Part shown: positions 12,165-22,800 of the stretch, piece after piece
Layout of the letters: each line of letters starts with the position of its first letter
Numbering within the stretch: position 1 is the stretch's first letter
Assembly: GCA_016858145.1 (NCBI GenBank)
Contig: JAEHOE010000021.1
Coordinates: 1-64,000 of the forward strand
DNA length: 64,000 nt
Direction of reading: 5' to 3'
From: Edaphochlamys debaryana
Lineage: Eukaryota; Chlorophyta; Chlorophyceae; Chlamydomonadales
Translations under genes and position numbers: made by a program
The notes under the pieces: generated by a model
What the model was told of the DNA's origin: nothing
What the model saw: the letters and a program-made list of their open reading frames with translations, nothing else
Database searches by the model: none

Positions 12165-13210
12165 GCGGCGGGGGCACAGAGCCCCGAGATGTGCAAGGAG
12201 CTGGCAATGGTCTCGGGATCCTCACCGTAAAGGTCAGGCCAAAAACGAGGTAGACAGAGTGGTTGCCATTGTGAGCTGGTAATGTCGGAGTGGCGAGGCC
12301 AGGGTAGGCAGGGCCATACCGCTTTGACGGGGGAGGGGGGCGATGGGGTGGGGTACGACCGGTGGGCGTCGTGGGTGGGCCAGGGTGTGGCCGCCTGCAG
12401 CAGGCCGTGCTTAACTTGAGGGGTTTGAAGAAAAAATAACGTTGCAGGAAGCCGCATACTTGTCAGGGGGCCATGGGCTGTCGCCGTGGTCACGCACGCA
12501 GGGACCTGGGACGTGGGAGAGCCCCCGCCTGGGCTAGCTTGTATCCAAACCGGGCACGGCACCTCCTCAGCGCTCGGGCCACGTCCTCATGATGGACCAT
12601 GCGCCATGAATGCTGAGCCACAACACCCGCGTTGGAGTGTGGGCGATCGCTGGAAAGACGGGAAGACGAAGGAGGGAAGTCGGTGGGCCGTCGCTCCCGC
12701 AGGATGGCGCCAGAATCCTCGGGCATTGTGAACAACTTCCAGCGTGTACGCCCAGCTCGCCTCTCCTGTGCGTTGCATTGCACGCAGAGAGCATCATTGT
12801 TATAGTCGATGCAGCAGCTTGCGAGCCGTGTGCGTGTTTGCCCGTACCGAGCCCAGATCGATGCGCCGTCGTCAGCACACGGGCGCCACAAGAAGGCCCC
12901 GCGCCTCGAGTTCTTCCCAGTTTCAGCAGCGCGCTGAACACATACAGTTAACTCCCAACCACCGGAGCACAAGCCGCGCTGAGTCGCGCACAGTGAGGCC
13001 CCGACCGCCGAAGCGTCGTCGTTTGTTCGGCCCAACAACTCGTGCGCCTGCTCGCAGGTAAGCTCACTCTTATCGTCTGAGCGATGCAACGTGAAGGCTT
13101 GGAAACTGCAACTCGCCAACCGCGTCCTGTGCATCCTGTGCATTCAGGCTACCCCGTGGGCTCACGCCGATCAACGCACCAAGCCGATCTATCAACCAAT
13201 CTGAAACTAG

Positions 13211-14245
13211 TCAACACGGTGCGTCTGATCTGGCGGGTAACGCGGGCTGAGTGCGCTTGCTCAGCCGCGCATGCACGGGCACATGGCAGGCGTCGGCCGG
13301 CATTGCTTGCCGCAGAGGCTGCCATCTGGGTCGCGGCAATCAGTTGTGTATGCACAGCGCGATGTCGCGCTGAAAACGCCCTCGCTCTCTGCGCCGGTTC
13401 GTTTTGCGGCCGCCAACCCTCGCCGACTCCCCGAATCCCGCCCGGGCGGATTCCACTCCCTCCGCCTCCCCAGCGCCCGCCTGACCTGGATATACTTGTG
13501 ATGCGCACGGAGGCCTGTACGGGGCTTAGAGGGGCTTAGAGGTGGTCGGTCGCGGGTACATGTCGGCCGACATGCTCGGGCGGGCGACCACTGAGCGCAC
13601 TGAGGAACTCGCAAGAACTTACCATGTAGTTGCCCTAAGTTGGAAACAAGCGGGATGCAAGTAGCTCGGCGCAGAAGCGTTCACGGGTGTCGAGACGCAC
13701 CCTGACGCATCTACCCGACTCGGTAATACGCGAACGAGCTTTCCTACTCGCTTCCGTATACCTGCTTCAATTGTTGCCATGCCCTGGTTAGCTGGCGACT
13801 GGTTCGCCGGGCCGTGCCCTTGTGCGCTCGCTTGCCTGGCACTCCTGTTCTTAACCCGACTCGGTGGCCGGACGCACCTACTCGGTGTCCGCCCAATTCA
13901 AACGTGCCAAGCCCGCCCGCCCTTGGACGGATCCTATGTCGAAACGTTGACAGGGGCTTTCCTGAACTTCCGACCCCATGTTGACCCTCCGCTCAGGGGG
14001 GCCTGAGCATGTGGGGACCACGGCAGGGGTGGGCCGGGAGTGGAACCCGCTTAGTTGCCGTGCTCCCGCCCCTACCTGCGCGCACAAGTATCGCGCCATC
14101 AGTCTCCTGTAGGCACCCACGTCAGTCCTAGAATGTATGGCTGCAATATTTGCTTGGCTGCAGCTCAGTTCATTGCTTCTCTTTACCCCTGAACTTGCCC
14201 TGCCTCGGTCCACGCCTACCGCACCTGACCCACCCCTACAGTAAG
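13211..14245. other. Single-copy spacer between the inverted arms
   Basis: About 1.0 kb between the end of the left arm and the exon 1 copy. It matches neither arm nor the DNA upstream of the intact gene 1 start. Two adjacent copies of GGGGCTTAGA occur near 13523. No gene is supported. Confidence 0.5.
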
Positions 14246-14619
14246 ATGGGCCAGTCCGCCAGCCTGCTCCTGTGCCCCGCCGCCGGAGCGGAGCCCGCGT
14301 GGCGTCCCCCTGGGCCCTGCGAGCCCCGGTGGCCCCGCGTGTGGACACCTGACGAGATGGATTCATGGGCGCCCCTCCTCGCCGTCGCCGCCGCCCTCGC
14401 CGGGCTTGTGGCGGGCGCTGTGGTGTGTGTGGCGGCTCACGAGGCGGCGCACGTGGCGGCGGCGGCGGCGCTGGGGCTGGTGCCGCTGAGGGGGCCGCGG
14501 GGAGCGGCGGAGGCGGCGCGGGGTGAGCAGTGATCGGGGGAAGGGAGGCTGGGTGGCGCTGCCTCAAGGGGGGGGTGCAGATGCACTACTTGGTCTGTTG
14601 CTTTGAAGTCTTGGGGGGC
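14246..14619 (+). pseudogene. Copy of exon 1 of the GlmS-like gene
   Basis: These 374 bp match the minus strand of 28738-29111 with a handful of substitutions. Homology starts exactly at the ATG codon, covers the full exon 1 including its GTGAGC donor, continues about 97 bp into intron 1, and stops after TTGGGGGGC, where telomere repeat begins. The encoded segment has the same hydrophobic helix as gene 1, with small changes (Ser to Pro at residue 11, Val to Glu at residue 16, Ala to Val in the helix). No exon 2 follows, so it cannot make the protein. The sequence before the ATG differs from that of the intact gene. Confidence 0.9.
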
Positions 14620-14632
14620 TTAGGGTTTAGGG
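14620..14632 (+). repeat. Telomere seed TTAGGGTTTAGGG at a breakpoint
   Basis: Almost two units of TTTAGGG sit at the exact point where homology to intron 1 of gene 1 ends. The orientation is that of a right chromosome end, opposite to the repeat at 8005. Immediately after it, TGTTGCTTTGAAGTCT (14643-14658) repeats a motif already seen in the exon 1 copy (14597-14611). Confidence 0.75.
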
Positions 14633-14657
14633 TAAAAAACCCCTGTTGCTTTGAAGT

Positions 14658-17600
14658 CTAGTTTCAGATTGGTTGATAGATCGGCTTGGTGCGTTGATCG
14701 GCGTGAGCCCACGGGGTAGCCTGAATGCACAGGATGCACAGGACGCGGTTGGCGAGTTGCAGTTTCCAAGCCTTCACGTTGCATCGCTCAGACGATAAGA
14801 GTGAGCTTACCTGCGAGCAGGCGCACGAGTTGTTGGGCCGAACAAACGACGACGCTTCGGCGGTCGGGGCCTCACTGTGCGCGACTCAGCGCGGCTTGTG
14901 CTCCGGTGGTTGGGAGTTAACTGTATGTGTTCAGCGCGCTGCTGAAACTGGGAAGAACTCGAGGCGCGGGGCCTTCTTGTTGCGCCCGTGTGCTGACGAC
15001 GGCGCATCGATCTGGGCTCGGTACGGGCAAACACGCACACGGCTCGCAAGCTGCTGCATCGACTATAACAATGATGCTCTCTGCGTGCAATGCAACGCAC
15101 AGGAGAGGCGAGCTGGGCGTACACGCTGGAAGTTGTTCACAATGCCCGAGGATTCTGGCGCCATCCTGCGGGAGCGACGGCCCACCGACTTCCCTCCTTC
15201 GTCTTCCCGTCTTTCCAGCGATCGCCCACACTCCAACGCGGGTGTTGTGGCTCAGCATTCATGGCGCATGGTCCATCATGAGGACGTGGCCCGAGCGCTG
15301 AGGAGGTGCCGTGCCCGGTTTGGATACAAGCTAGCCCAGGCGGGGGCTCTCCCACGTCCCAGGTCCCTGCGTGCGTGACCACGGCGACAGCCCATGGCCC
15401 CCTGACAAGTATGCGGCTTCCTGCAACGTTATTTTTTCTTCAAACCCCTCAAGTTAAGCACGGCCTGCTGCAGGCGGCCACACCCTGGCCCACCCACGAC
15501 GCCCACCGGTCGTACCCCACCCCATCGCCCCCCTCCCCCGTCAAAGCGGTATGGCCCTGCCTACCCTGGCCTCGCCACTCCGACATTACCAGCTCACAAT
15601 GGCAACCACTCTGTCTACCTCGTTTTTGGCCTGACCTTTACGGTGAGGATCCCGAGACCATTGCCAGCTCCTTGCACATCTCGGGGCTCTGTGCCCCCGC
15701 CGCCTAGTGCCCCAGCTCGTCGTCGAGCTGCTTGATGTTTGCAAAAAGCGCTGCAAGAAGGAACCCGGAAGCAATGAATCAATCCCCACAGCACACACCA
15801 CCCGGCACGCACGCACACCTCACAACCGACACCTCTCCTGCATAACCGGACGGACACCTGCGCAGCCCACCGAGCGGCCACCAGGGTCCGATGGCCCCAG
15901 ACCCCCCCTTCGTATGCAAAGGCAAGCGCGGCACGACAACTCCGCCAAGTCGCACGCTTCTTGAACAGCAATTATCAGCGAGCACTGCACGATGGCAATC
16001 ACTCTTATCATGGCATGCATGCGCTGCTGCGGTATGAGCTTACCACACACCAAAACCTGGACACCGAGCCAGATGACAGTTGCCCTGTGTGCGCCCACTC
16101 TTAAGCATGCCAATTGCAACCGCGTACACATTGCTGTGCATGCCTGTTATCAAACAATGATTCCCGGCTGTAGCACTACTCAACGGCAAACCCTCGCACT
16201 GCATGCCCCTAGCACACGCACACTCTAGCTAAGCTTCTCCGTGAAGATACGACCCATTAAGACCGGCGTATTGAGCGAGGGGTGACCACCCCTGTGTTGA
16301 GCTGCATGCCGGTGCTCTTGTATGCTTGCCTCTTCTCTTCTCTGCTTGTCCCTGGCCCTAGCCTGAGTCTACAACAGTGGCTGTCCCTTCAAGGGTCCTC
16401 CGATCCCTATCATTATGCACGACGACTTCCACTCTCTCGGCGTAACCTTAAAATGCCTTCACCCGTAATGAAGCGAGGGCGGTTCTGTGCCGTCCCGTTC
16501 TACCCGCCCTCTTGAGTTCTACTGAACGCCCTTGTCTGGACCCCATAAACCGTTGCTCCCCTGTCCGCCACCCCGTGCGTGGGGTAACTCCTTGTGCCCA
16601 CCCTCGCCCGGCCTTGCCCAGCTAGCTACCATAGGCGACGGGCGGTGACCACGCAGCTTGTGTCGGGCTCCACTTTGGTCTAGGCCCTTGGTTGCTTGCC
16701 ACAGGCCTTCTCGTCGTACGAGACACGTCATCCGGGCCAACTGAGCAGCCATGCCTTGTACGTCTGAACCCCGCTCCTCAGTTAGCTCCAAAGGCCAGAG
16801 AGCATAGAGGCCAGGGCGCCGGGGCACCACCCCGTCACTCCATGACGGGTGCCGAGCCCACTACTGGCCTGCGGCGGCGCAGGTGTGAAGCCATGATGGC
16901 CTGCAGCCGGTCCTGGGGGGGCGGGGAGGGAGGGCAAGGGGACGCAGTGCATGAGCTCTGGAAAGATATGCAGACTGCTTGCTGCCATGCACATGCACCC
17001 AGCCACCTTGCATGGCTTACTGCCCCGCCCCGCCCGCCCCGCTCACCCTCCGCTCCCGCTCGCCCCGCTGCGCCGCCTCCTCCACCACGTCTCCCGCCAG
17101 GGTCTCCGCGAGGCTCTGCTCCAGCTCCGAGGCCTGGAGCCACGGGGGACGGCAGCGTCAGGACACGCCACATGATCAAGCAACAAAGGGGTGGCGTTCT
17201 GGCATCCAAGAACGGCCTCAGCTCGCTGCCGGTCCTCCCCTCTCGCGCCCCTGGGACCCTCCCCCGCACCGTGACGGGCGCCGCAGTGGTGGCCACCCGC
17301 AGGCCGCTCTGGGAGCGGGAGATGTCGAATGTGAGCGGCCACCAGTCGGCGGTGCTGAAGGCAGGTGGTAGTGGGCGAACGGGCGGGGAGGGAGTGGAGG
17401 GGAGGACGTTGGGAGCGGGGATGTCTGCCCATGCCTGCCTAGTCCCCATCCCCATGGGGTGTCATGTGTTGTCCCAACCTGACTTCCTTTAAAAGACATA
17501 TCCTGTATCGACCCCCCCCCTTCCCCCCCCACCGGCGGGCCATTGCGTGGAACATGACCATGAAGGACAGCAGCCGCTCCAGGGACAGGTACCTGGGGGA

Positions 17601-19826
17601 AGGGGGAGGGGGGCGCCACGGGAGAGAGGATGGAGCTTCATCACGCGGGGGGCAGTCACGGGGACCTGGCACTGCTGGGGGCCCGGCGCTACGTACTGTC
17701 CCTCAGAGCCCTAGCCTGCCTCTCCCCCTCGGCCCCACCTGCTCTCCAGCAGCTGCTCCATGACCGACTGCTTAGTCAGCACGTCCTCCAGAGTGGAACC
17801 AACCGCCGCAACCGCCTCGCGGGCGACCGGCTCGCTGATCTGGGGGCGGGTAGGAGGCAGGGGGAGGCGAAGGATGATGGAATTAAGAAGGGGCATGAGG
17901 AAGGGGAGTGATACACGATTAGCTTCTGCCCCCACGTCAAACCCTGGCCGGTACGTAGGTGCTGCCCGGCCGTCCCCATGTGCGTGGCCCCACCTGCTTT
18001 GTGGAGAGGCGCGAGGCCAGCTGCCGCACCACCCTCAGCTGCGGGGTGCAGGGGGGGCAGGGGTAGGGGGAGGAGTGAAGCAAGGAAGTGTTGGCAGGCA
18101 GAGCAAGTGCCGGGCGCAGCTTTCCCCACCACACAAGCCGCTGCCTCCCCCCGCTCACCTTGTCCCACATGCGCCTCAGCTCCGCCTTCTTGAAGATCGT
18201 GTAGAGCAGGTGCCCCCCCACCAGGTGCTTGGACGCGGGGCCCAGCAGCGCCGAGGTGGCCTCGGGGGACCTGAGAGCGGGAGGGGGGGGGGGGGCGTAA
18301 TCAGTACCGGTAGAAGGAGGTCCCAATCAACCTTGCGACCCGCCCCCGCCTCAGCCCCTCCCCCTCCTCACATGTCCAGCACGTCCTGGCCGCTGAGCAG
18401 GCTGTAGGCAGAGCAGGCGCCGCCCTGCAGACGGGCCCAGGTGCTGGCCCGCACCAGGCGCCGGGTGGAGGACCGACCGAAGGCCTGCAGCGCCCGCCCC
18501 GACCGCACAGACGTATCACCGTTGCCAGAGGCGCGCATGAGGCCCACGCCGCGAGGGGCTCCGTGCATGCTGCCGCCCACGCCGCCGTACGCGCTGCCAC
18601 CGGTCCCCGCCGGTCCGTGCGTGCTGCCGCCCACGCCCCCAAAGGCGCTGCCGCCGCGGACGGACGCCTCAGACCGGACTGGAGGGGGCACAGGGGAAGG
18701 CGTAGGGGCTTTGTCGGGCCGGCAGTGCACGGGCGAGTCCGAAACCTAAACCCTGACCCTTCCCACATTCTCCTATCATTCAACCTCATCTGACCAGCAA
18801 CCGCGATGGCCGCACAACGCCCCTCCTCGCCTCACCCTTGGGCGTTCCTCGTGCGCTGGGCTCTGCTGAGGCCAGCGCCCCCGAGCGCCCCCGCACCAGC
18901 GCCCTCGAGGCCCCCCTCGCCACCGCCTGCGCCCCCTCCGCCGCTCCGTCCTCCATCTCCGTCAGCAGCTCCCGGGCGCGGTCGTGCAGAGGGAACTTGC
19001 TGGTCACCATGTGCCTAGGGTGGGGAAGGTATGTACAGAGGGCTTGAGGCACCCGGCGGATGGATGCAGAGGCTCCAATATGAGCCCTGGACAGAGGTTC
19101 AGACGCGTTGCTTCCGTGTCCCGGTCCATCGCTGGTTGGAAAGGCAGCTTGCGCCCCGCCCCATCTGGGACCCAGACCACAAAGACCACCGCTGCTTAGG
19201 ACGGCCCATGGTAGCCGGCGCCCCTTCCCCCCCCCTCCCCCCACCCCCCACCTCCTCCTCGCCCAGAGCTGGTTGGGGTCCACCGCCTCTCCGCTGCCGT
19301 GCTCCAGGGCCTCCACCAGCAGCCGACTGGGGGGAGGGGGGGGGGCGGTAAGCGGGAAGGAGCGAAAGAACAGGCGGCGAGCAGCGCGCGGCCCCTACCT
19401 GCACCTCGGTGCACCCCCCTCCCCCCGTCCCCGCCACTCACGGCCTGTTGGTCGGCAGGCAGAGGTGCGTGTCCACCACGGGGGGGTGGTAGGGGTTGTG
19501 GCCCACCGACACCACCTCGGGCTGGTGGCCCCAGCTGGTGATCACCTGGGGAGGGGGGGCAGTGGCAGAAGGGGGTATGGGGCTAGTGGGAACGCATGCT
19601 AGGCTCCCTCGCCCCCTTCCCCCTCCCACCTTGGCCTGCAGCAGCCCCAGCAGCACCCAGCTCTCCGACTTGGTCTGGGAGTACAGCCGGCCGTCGGGGC
19701 GGCCCAGGGCGATGAGCAGGCCGCGGACCACACGGTGCGTGAAGCTGGGGGGAGGGGGAGGGGAGCGAGGGGGGTTGACGTGAAGCGAGGGTGGGGTAAA
19801 TAGGGTTCAGGGGCAAGCCCCCTCTC
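14658..19826 (-). repeat. Right arm of the long inverted duplication
   Basis: Mirror of 8043-13210. Unlike the left arm, this one continues without a break past 19826 into the rest of gene 1, so it is the ancestral locus and the left arm is the derived copy. The inner limit is the palindromic CTAG at 14658. Confidence 0.95.
14661..16834. other. 3' flank of gene 1 in the right arm
   Basis: About 2.2 kb downstream of the gene 1 stop, duplicated in the left arm. It includes the mirror of the possible terminal exon at 15704-15750. A 217-codon open frame (14725-15378, plus strand) occurs in both arms but has no recognisable homology and no splice context, so it is not called as a gene. Confidence 0.4.
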
Positions 19827-22800
19827 ATTCCCCCACCCTCCCTCGGGGCTCACCGGTGCACGAAGTGGTCCAAGGGGTTGGCGCCGTGCACCTCTGGAGA
19901 GGGGGGGCGGGAAGGGGGAAGCGCTCAGTGGGCTGACAAGGACTGCTCTGGCCCCTCGCGGCACACGGCCCGCCGCCCGCTCCCTCGCTCACCCACGGAT
20001 GCGATGCCGTACGACAGCGCGTACATCTTGCTGACAAAGGTCTCCAGGATCTGAGGGAGGAAAGGCGCGCAGACGTGGTGGTTGGACACAGACGGAGGCA
20101 GAACGCTAACTGGTGTGTGCCAAGCGCAGGAAAGTTGGCTTAGTGTCCATGCCTTCGCCTCCCTGCCTCCACCTTCCCCCTCCCCTCTCCCACCTGGTGC
20201 ACGTACGGCACGTCCGCGACCACGATGGTTCTCTTTCCCATGCGGTGCCACAGGGGCCTGCCCTGCAGCGCCCTCAGCAGCACTGCGTAGATGATGGGCA
20301 GGAACATGTAGATGACGCTGTCCACGGCTAGGGCCACCCTGGAAAAGGGGGTGGCGCGGAGCAGGATGGAGGGCAGTAAGCAAGACGTCGCCATCCCCCC
20401 TCTACCTCCCCCCCAGGTCACTCACTTGGACAGGGCCGTGTCCAGAGCATGGCTGGCACCCGCCCTGCGGACGAGCAGGGGGGGGGCAGCCGAGGGGGAG
20501 GAGTCAAGCGGGGAAGGCCCCTTTGCGGGCTTCTGCGGTGAAGAGTGGCGAGGCTGCCAGCCCTCCCTGACACGGTCCCCCTCCCCGCCCCCGCCCCCAC
20601 CCAGCCCCCCACCCCCCTCACCCCAGGCATACTCCGTGCACCGCCGCGTACACCAGGGGCCAGCCCGACACCACGGTGGCCAGGATGTGCACCAGCGACA
20701 GCACCCAGGCGGTGGGGCTCTCGATCACGTGCAGGGCCCAGCTGGGGGGGCGGGGGGCGGCATGGAGCGAGACGGGTTCAGGGGCTGGGCAAGGCGGTGA
20801 GCGGGCGCTCCGCTCCTCTTCCTCCCTTCCCTCCATCCCTCCCCCTCCCCTGCCCCCTTGCCCACCTCCTCCCCTGGCGCACGAGCATGTCGTGTGCGGC
20901 CGAGAGCAGGGGCTGGCCCTGGGCGTCCCGGCCCGTGAGCTGGGGGGCGGTGTGGTCGATGAAGCGGTCGCGGACGGACCTGGCGGGGGGGGGTGCAGCA
21001 GGGGGGAGGGGGAGGTAAGGAAGGGGTTACAACTGAGAACCGGCAGGCAGGGACCTACCGGGGGGCCTGCGTGACAGCACGCATGCACAACCAGCCCCCC
21101 CCCCTCCCCAACTCCCCACCTGAGGTCCACCATGTCGTCCTTGCTCAGGATCATGCCCAGGGGCCGCCCGCTGGCCACCACGGACGTCTGACGCATGCGC
21201 ACCTGGGAGGGGTGACGAGGGCGTCAGGAGCTTAGGCAGCGGTACGGAGTGGGGAGGTGACGAGCCTGCCCCCCCCTCACCACCAGGAACGCCAGCAGCT
21301 CGCTGAGTGTCTGATGCAGCGCCACCGCCACCACGGAGGGCGGCTCGGCGCAGCGCCCCCCCGCGCAGCTGGTGAGCACCCTGCGGCCCCAGGGCGAGCT
21401 CAGCGCCAGGCGCTGCCCCAGCGCCAGGGCCATCTTGGTGTCCACGGAGCCGCACAGAGCGAACACGCGGCCGGGGAGGAGCTGGTGCAGGATGCTGGGG
21501 GGGAGGGAGGGAGGAGTGTCAGAACTCTGAAGCGTGTGGAGACGACCCGTGCCGTGCCCCTGCCCCTGCCCCTTTCCCCCCTCTCACCGCGCTGCGTGGA
21601 TGGTGGGGAAGGTCTGGCCGCTCTGGCTGACGGCAATGCACAGCGTGTGGTGCTCGGCGAGGAAGCGGGAGCCTGGGGGGAGGGGGGACAAGATGGAGGG
21701 TTAGCCCCTCCCACACGCGGCATCGCGTCTCTCCCTCCCCGCCCCCTGCTCACTGTTGCGGCAGAAGGTGGAGCCGGTGGGGGGGATGCGGCCGCGCGCG
21801 TTGCCCAGAGTGGAGATGATCTGGGCGGGCAGAGAGGTACGGCATTGTGAGAAGACGTGAGATCAAGGGCGGCGAGAGTGAAGCGTCCACCCATGCCCCT
21901 CCATCCCCTTCCGCCCCCACCCCCCACCTTGTTCGCGCTGACCGCCTGCACGTTGAGCTGCGGGAAGACCAGCTTGAGGTCGCCCGCCCACTGCTCCGCC
22001 AGCCACAGACTGGCCTCCACGCCCGTGACCAGCAGGTCCACACCCGGGCGCTCCTCGGCGGCGCAGGAGCCGCCCTTGCGGAGGGCGAACTGAACGGAGG
22101 GGGGTGGCGCGTGAGGGGAAGGGATGGAGACAGCGGCTGAGGACGAGGGATGCAGGAAGCCCCACGTATCGTGTCATCCCCCTGCCATCTTCTACACTCA
22201 CCGCCCCGTCCACCCCACCCCCCAGCCCCGCCCACCTCGGCCAGCTTGTCGATCATGCCGTACAGCTCCTCAGCTGTCTGACGGTTGAGCGACAGCGGGT
22301 CGGTCCTGGCGGGGAGGGGAGGGGAGGGGGCTCGGGAGTCAGAGCCCTAGGCTCCCCATCACTCTTGCAGGTGCTCAGCATTTCGCATTTCGCAAGTCGC
22401 CATGTAGCCTTCCCTTGACCCCCAACCCCCTACCCCTTCCCCTTTCCCCACAACCCCTCCCCACCAGCTCTCCCTGATGCGCGCCAGCACCCGGGGCACG
22501 TCCGCCAGGTCGTCCGCCACGTAGTCCCGCCCGGGCGCCAGGTCGGCCAGCGCGGGAGAGAAGGACACGTAGGGGTTGCCAACCAGCTGCACGATGCGCT
22601 CTGGGGGAGGGCAGGAGGGGGAGGGGGGTTTAGCCTTACGTGCACGCCCTCTCGCTGGCACACCGCCCCCCCCCCCCTCACCCTGGTCCTCGAAGTCCTC
22701 ACGGCTGTCCACCTCCACCCCGCCCCGGATCTGGAACACGCGCAGCCGCACGAAGGGCACGCGGCGGAACAGCGCCCAGCCGTCCGCGTTGTCGGCGGCA

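Larger units (their letters stand above)
8043..13210 (+). repeat. Left arm of a long inverted duplication
   Basis: The reverse complement matches 14658-19826 almost base for base, with a symmetry centre near 13934. Outer limit: GAGAGGGGGCTTGCCCC at 8043 pairs with its complement ending at 19826. Inner limit: CTGAAACTAG ending at 13210 pairs with CTAGTTTCAG starting at 14658. Only scattered substitutions and homopolymer-length changes separate the arms, for example near 11170 versus 16698 and 12890 versus 14978. The arm carries the last 12 exons of gene 1 plus about 2.2 kb of its downstream flank. Confidence 0.95.

Noticed and set aside
12490..13143. 217-codon open frame on the minus strand (mirror at 14725-15378)
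   Set aside because: Present twice only because it lies in the inverted arms; no recognisable homology, odd composition and no splice context. Long chance frames are common at this GC.
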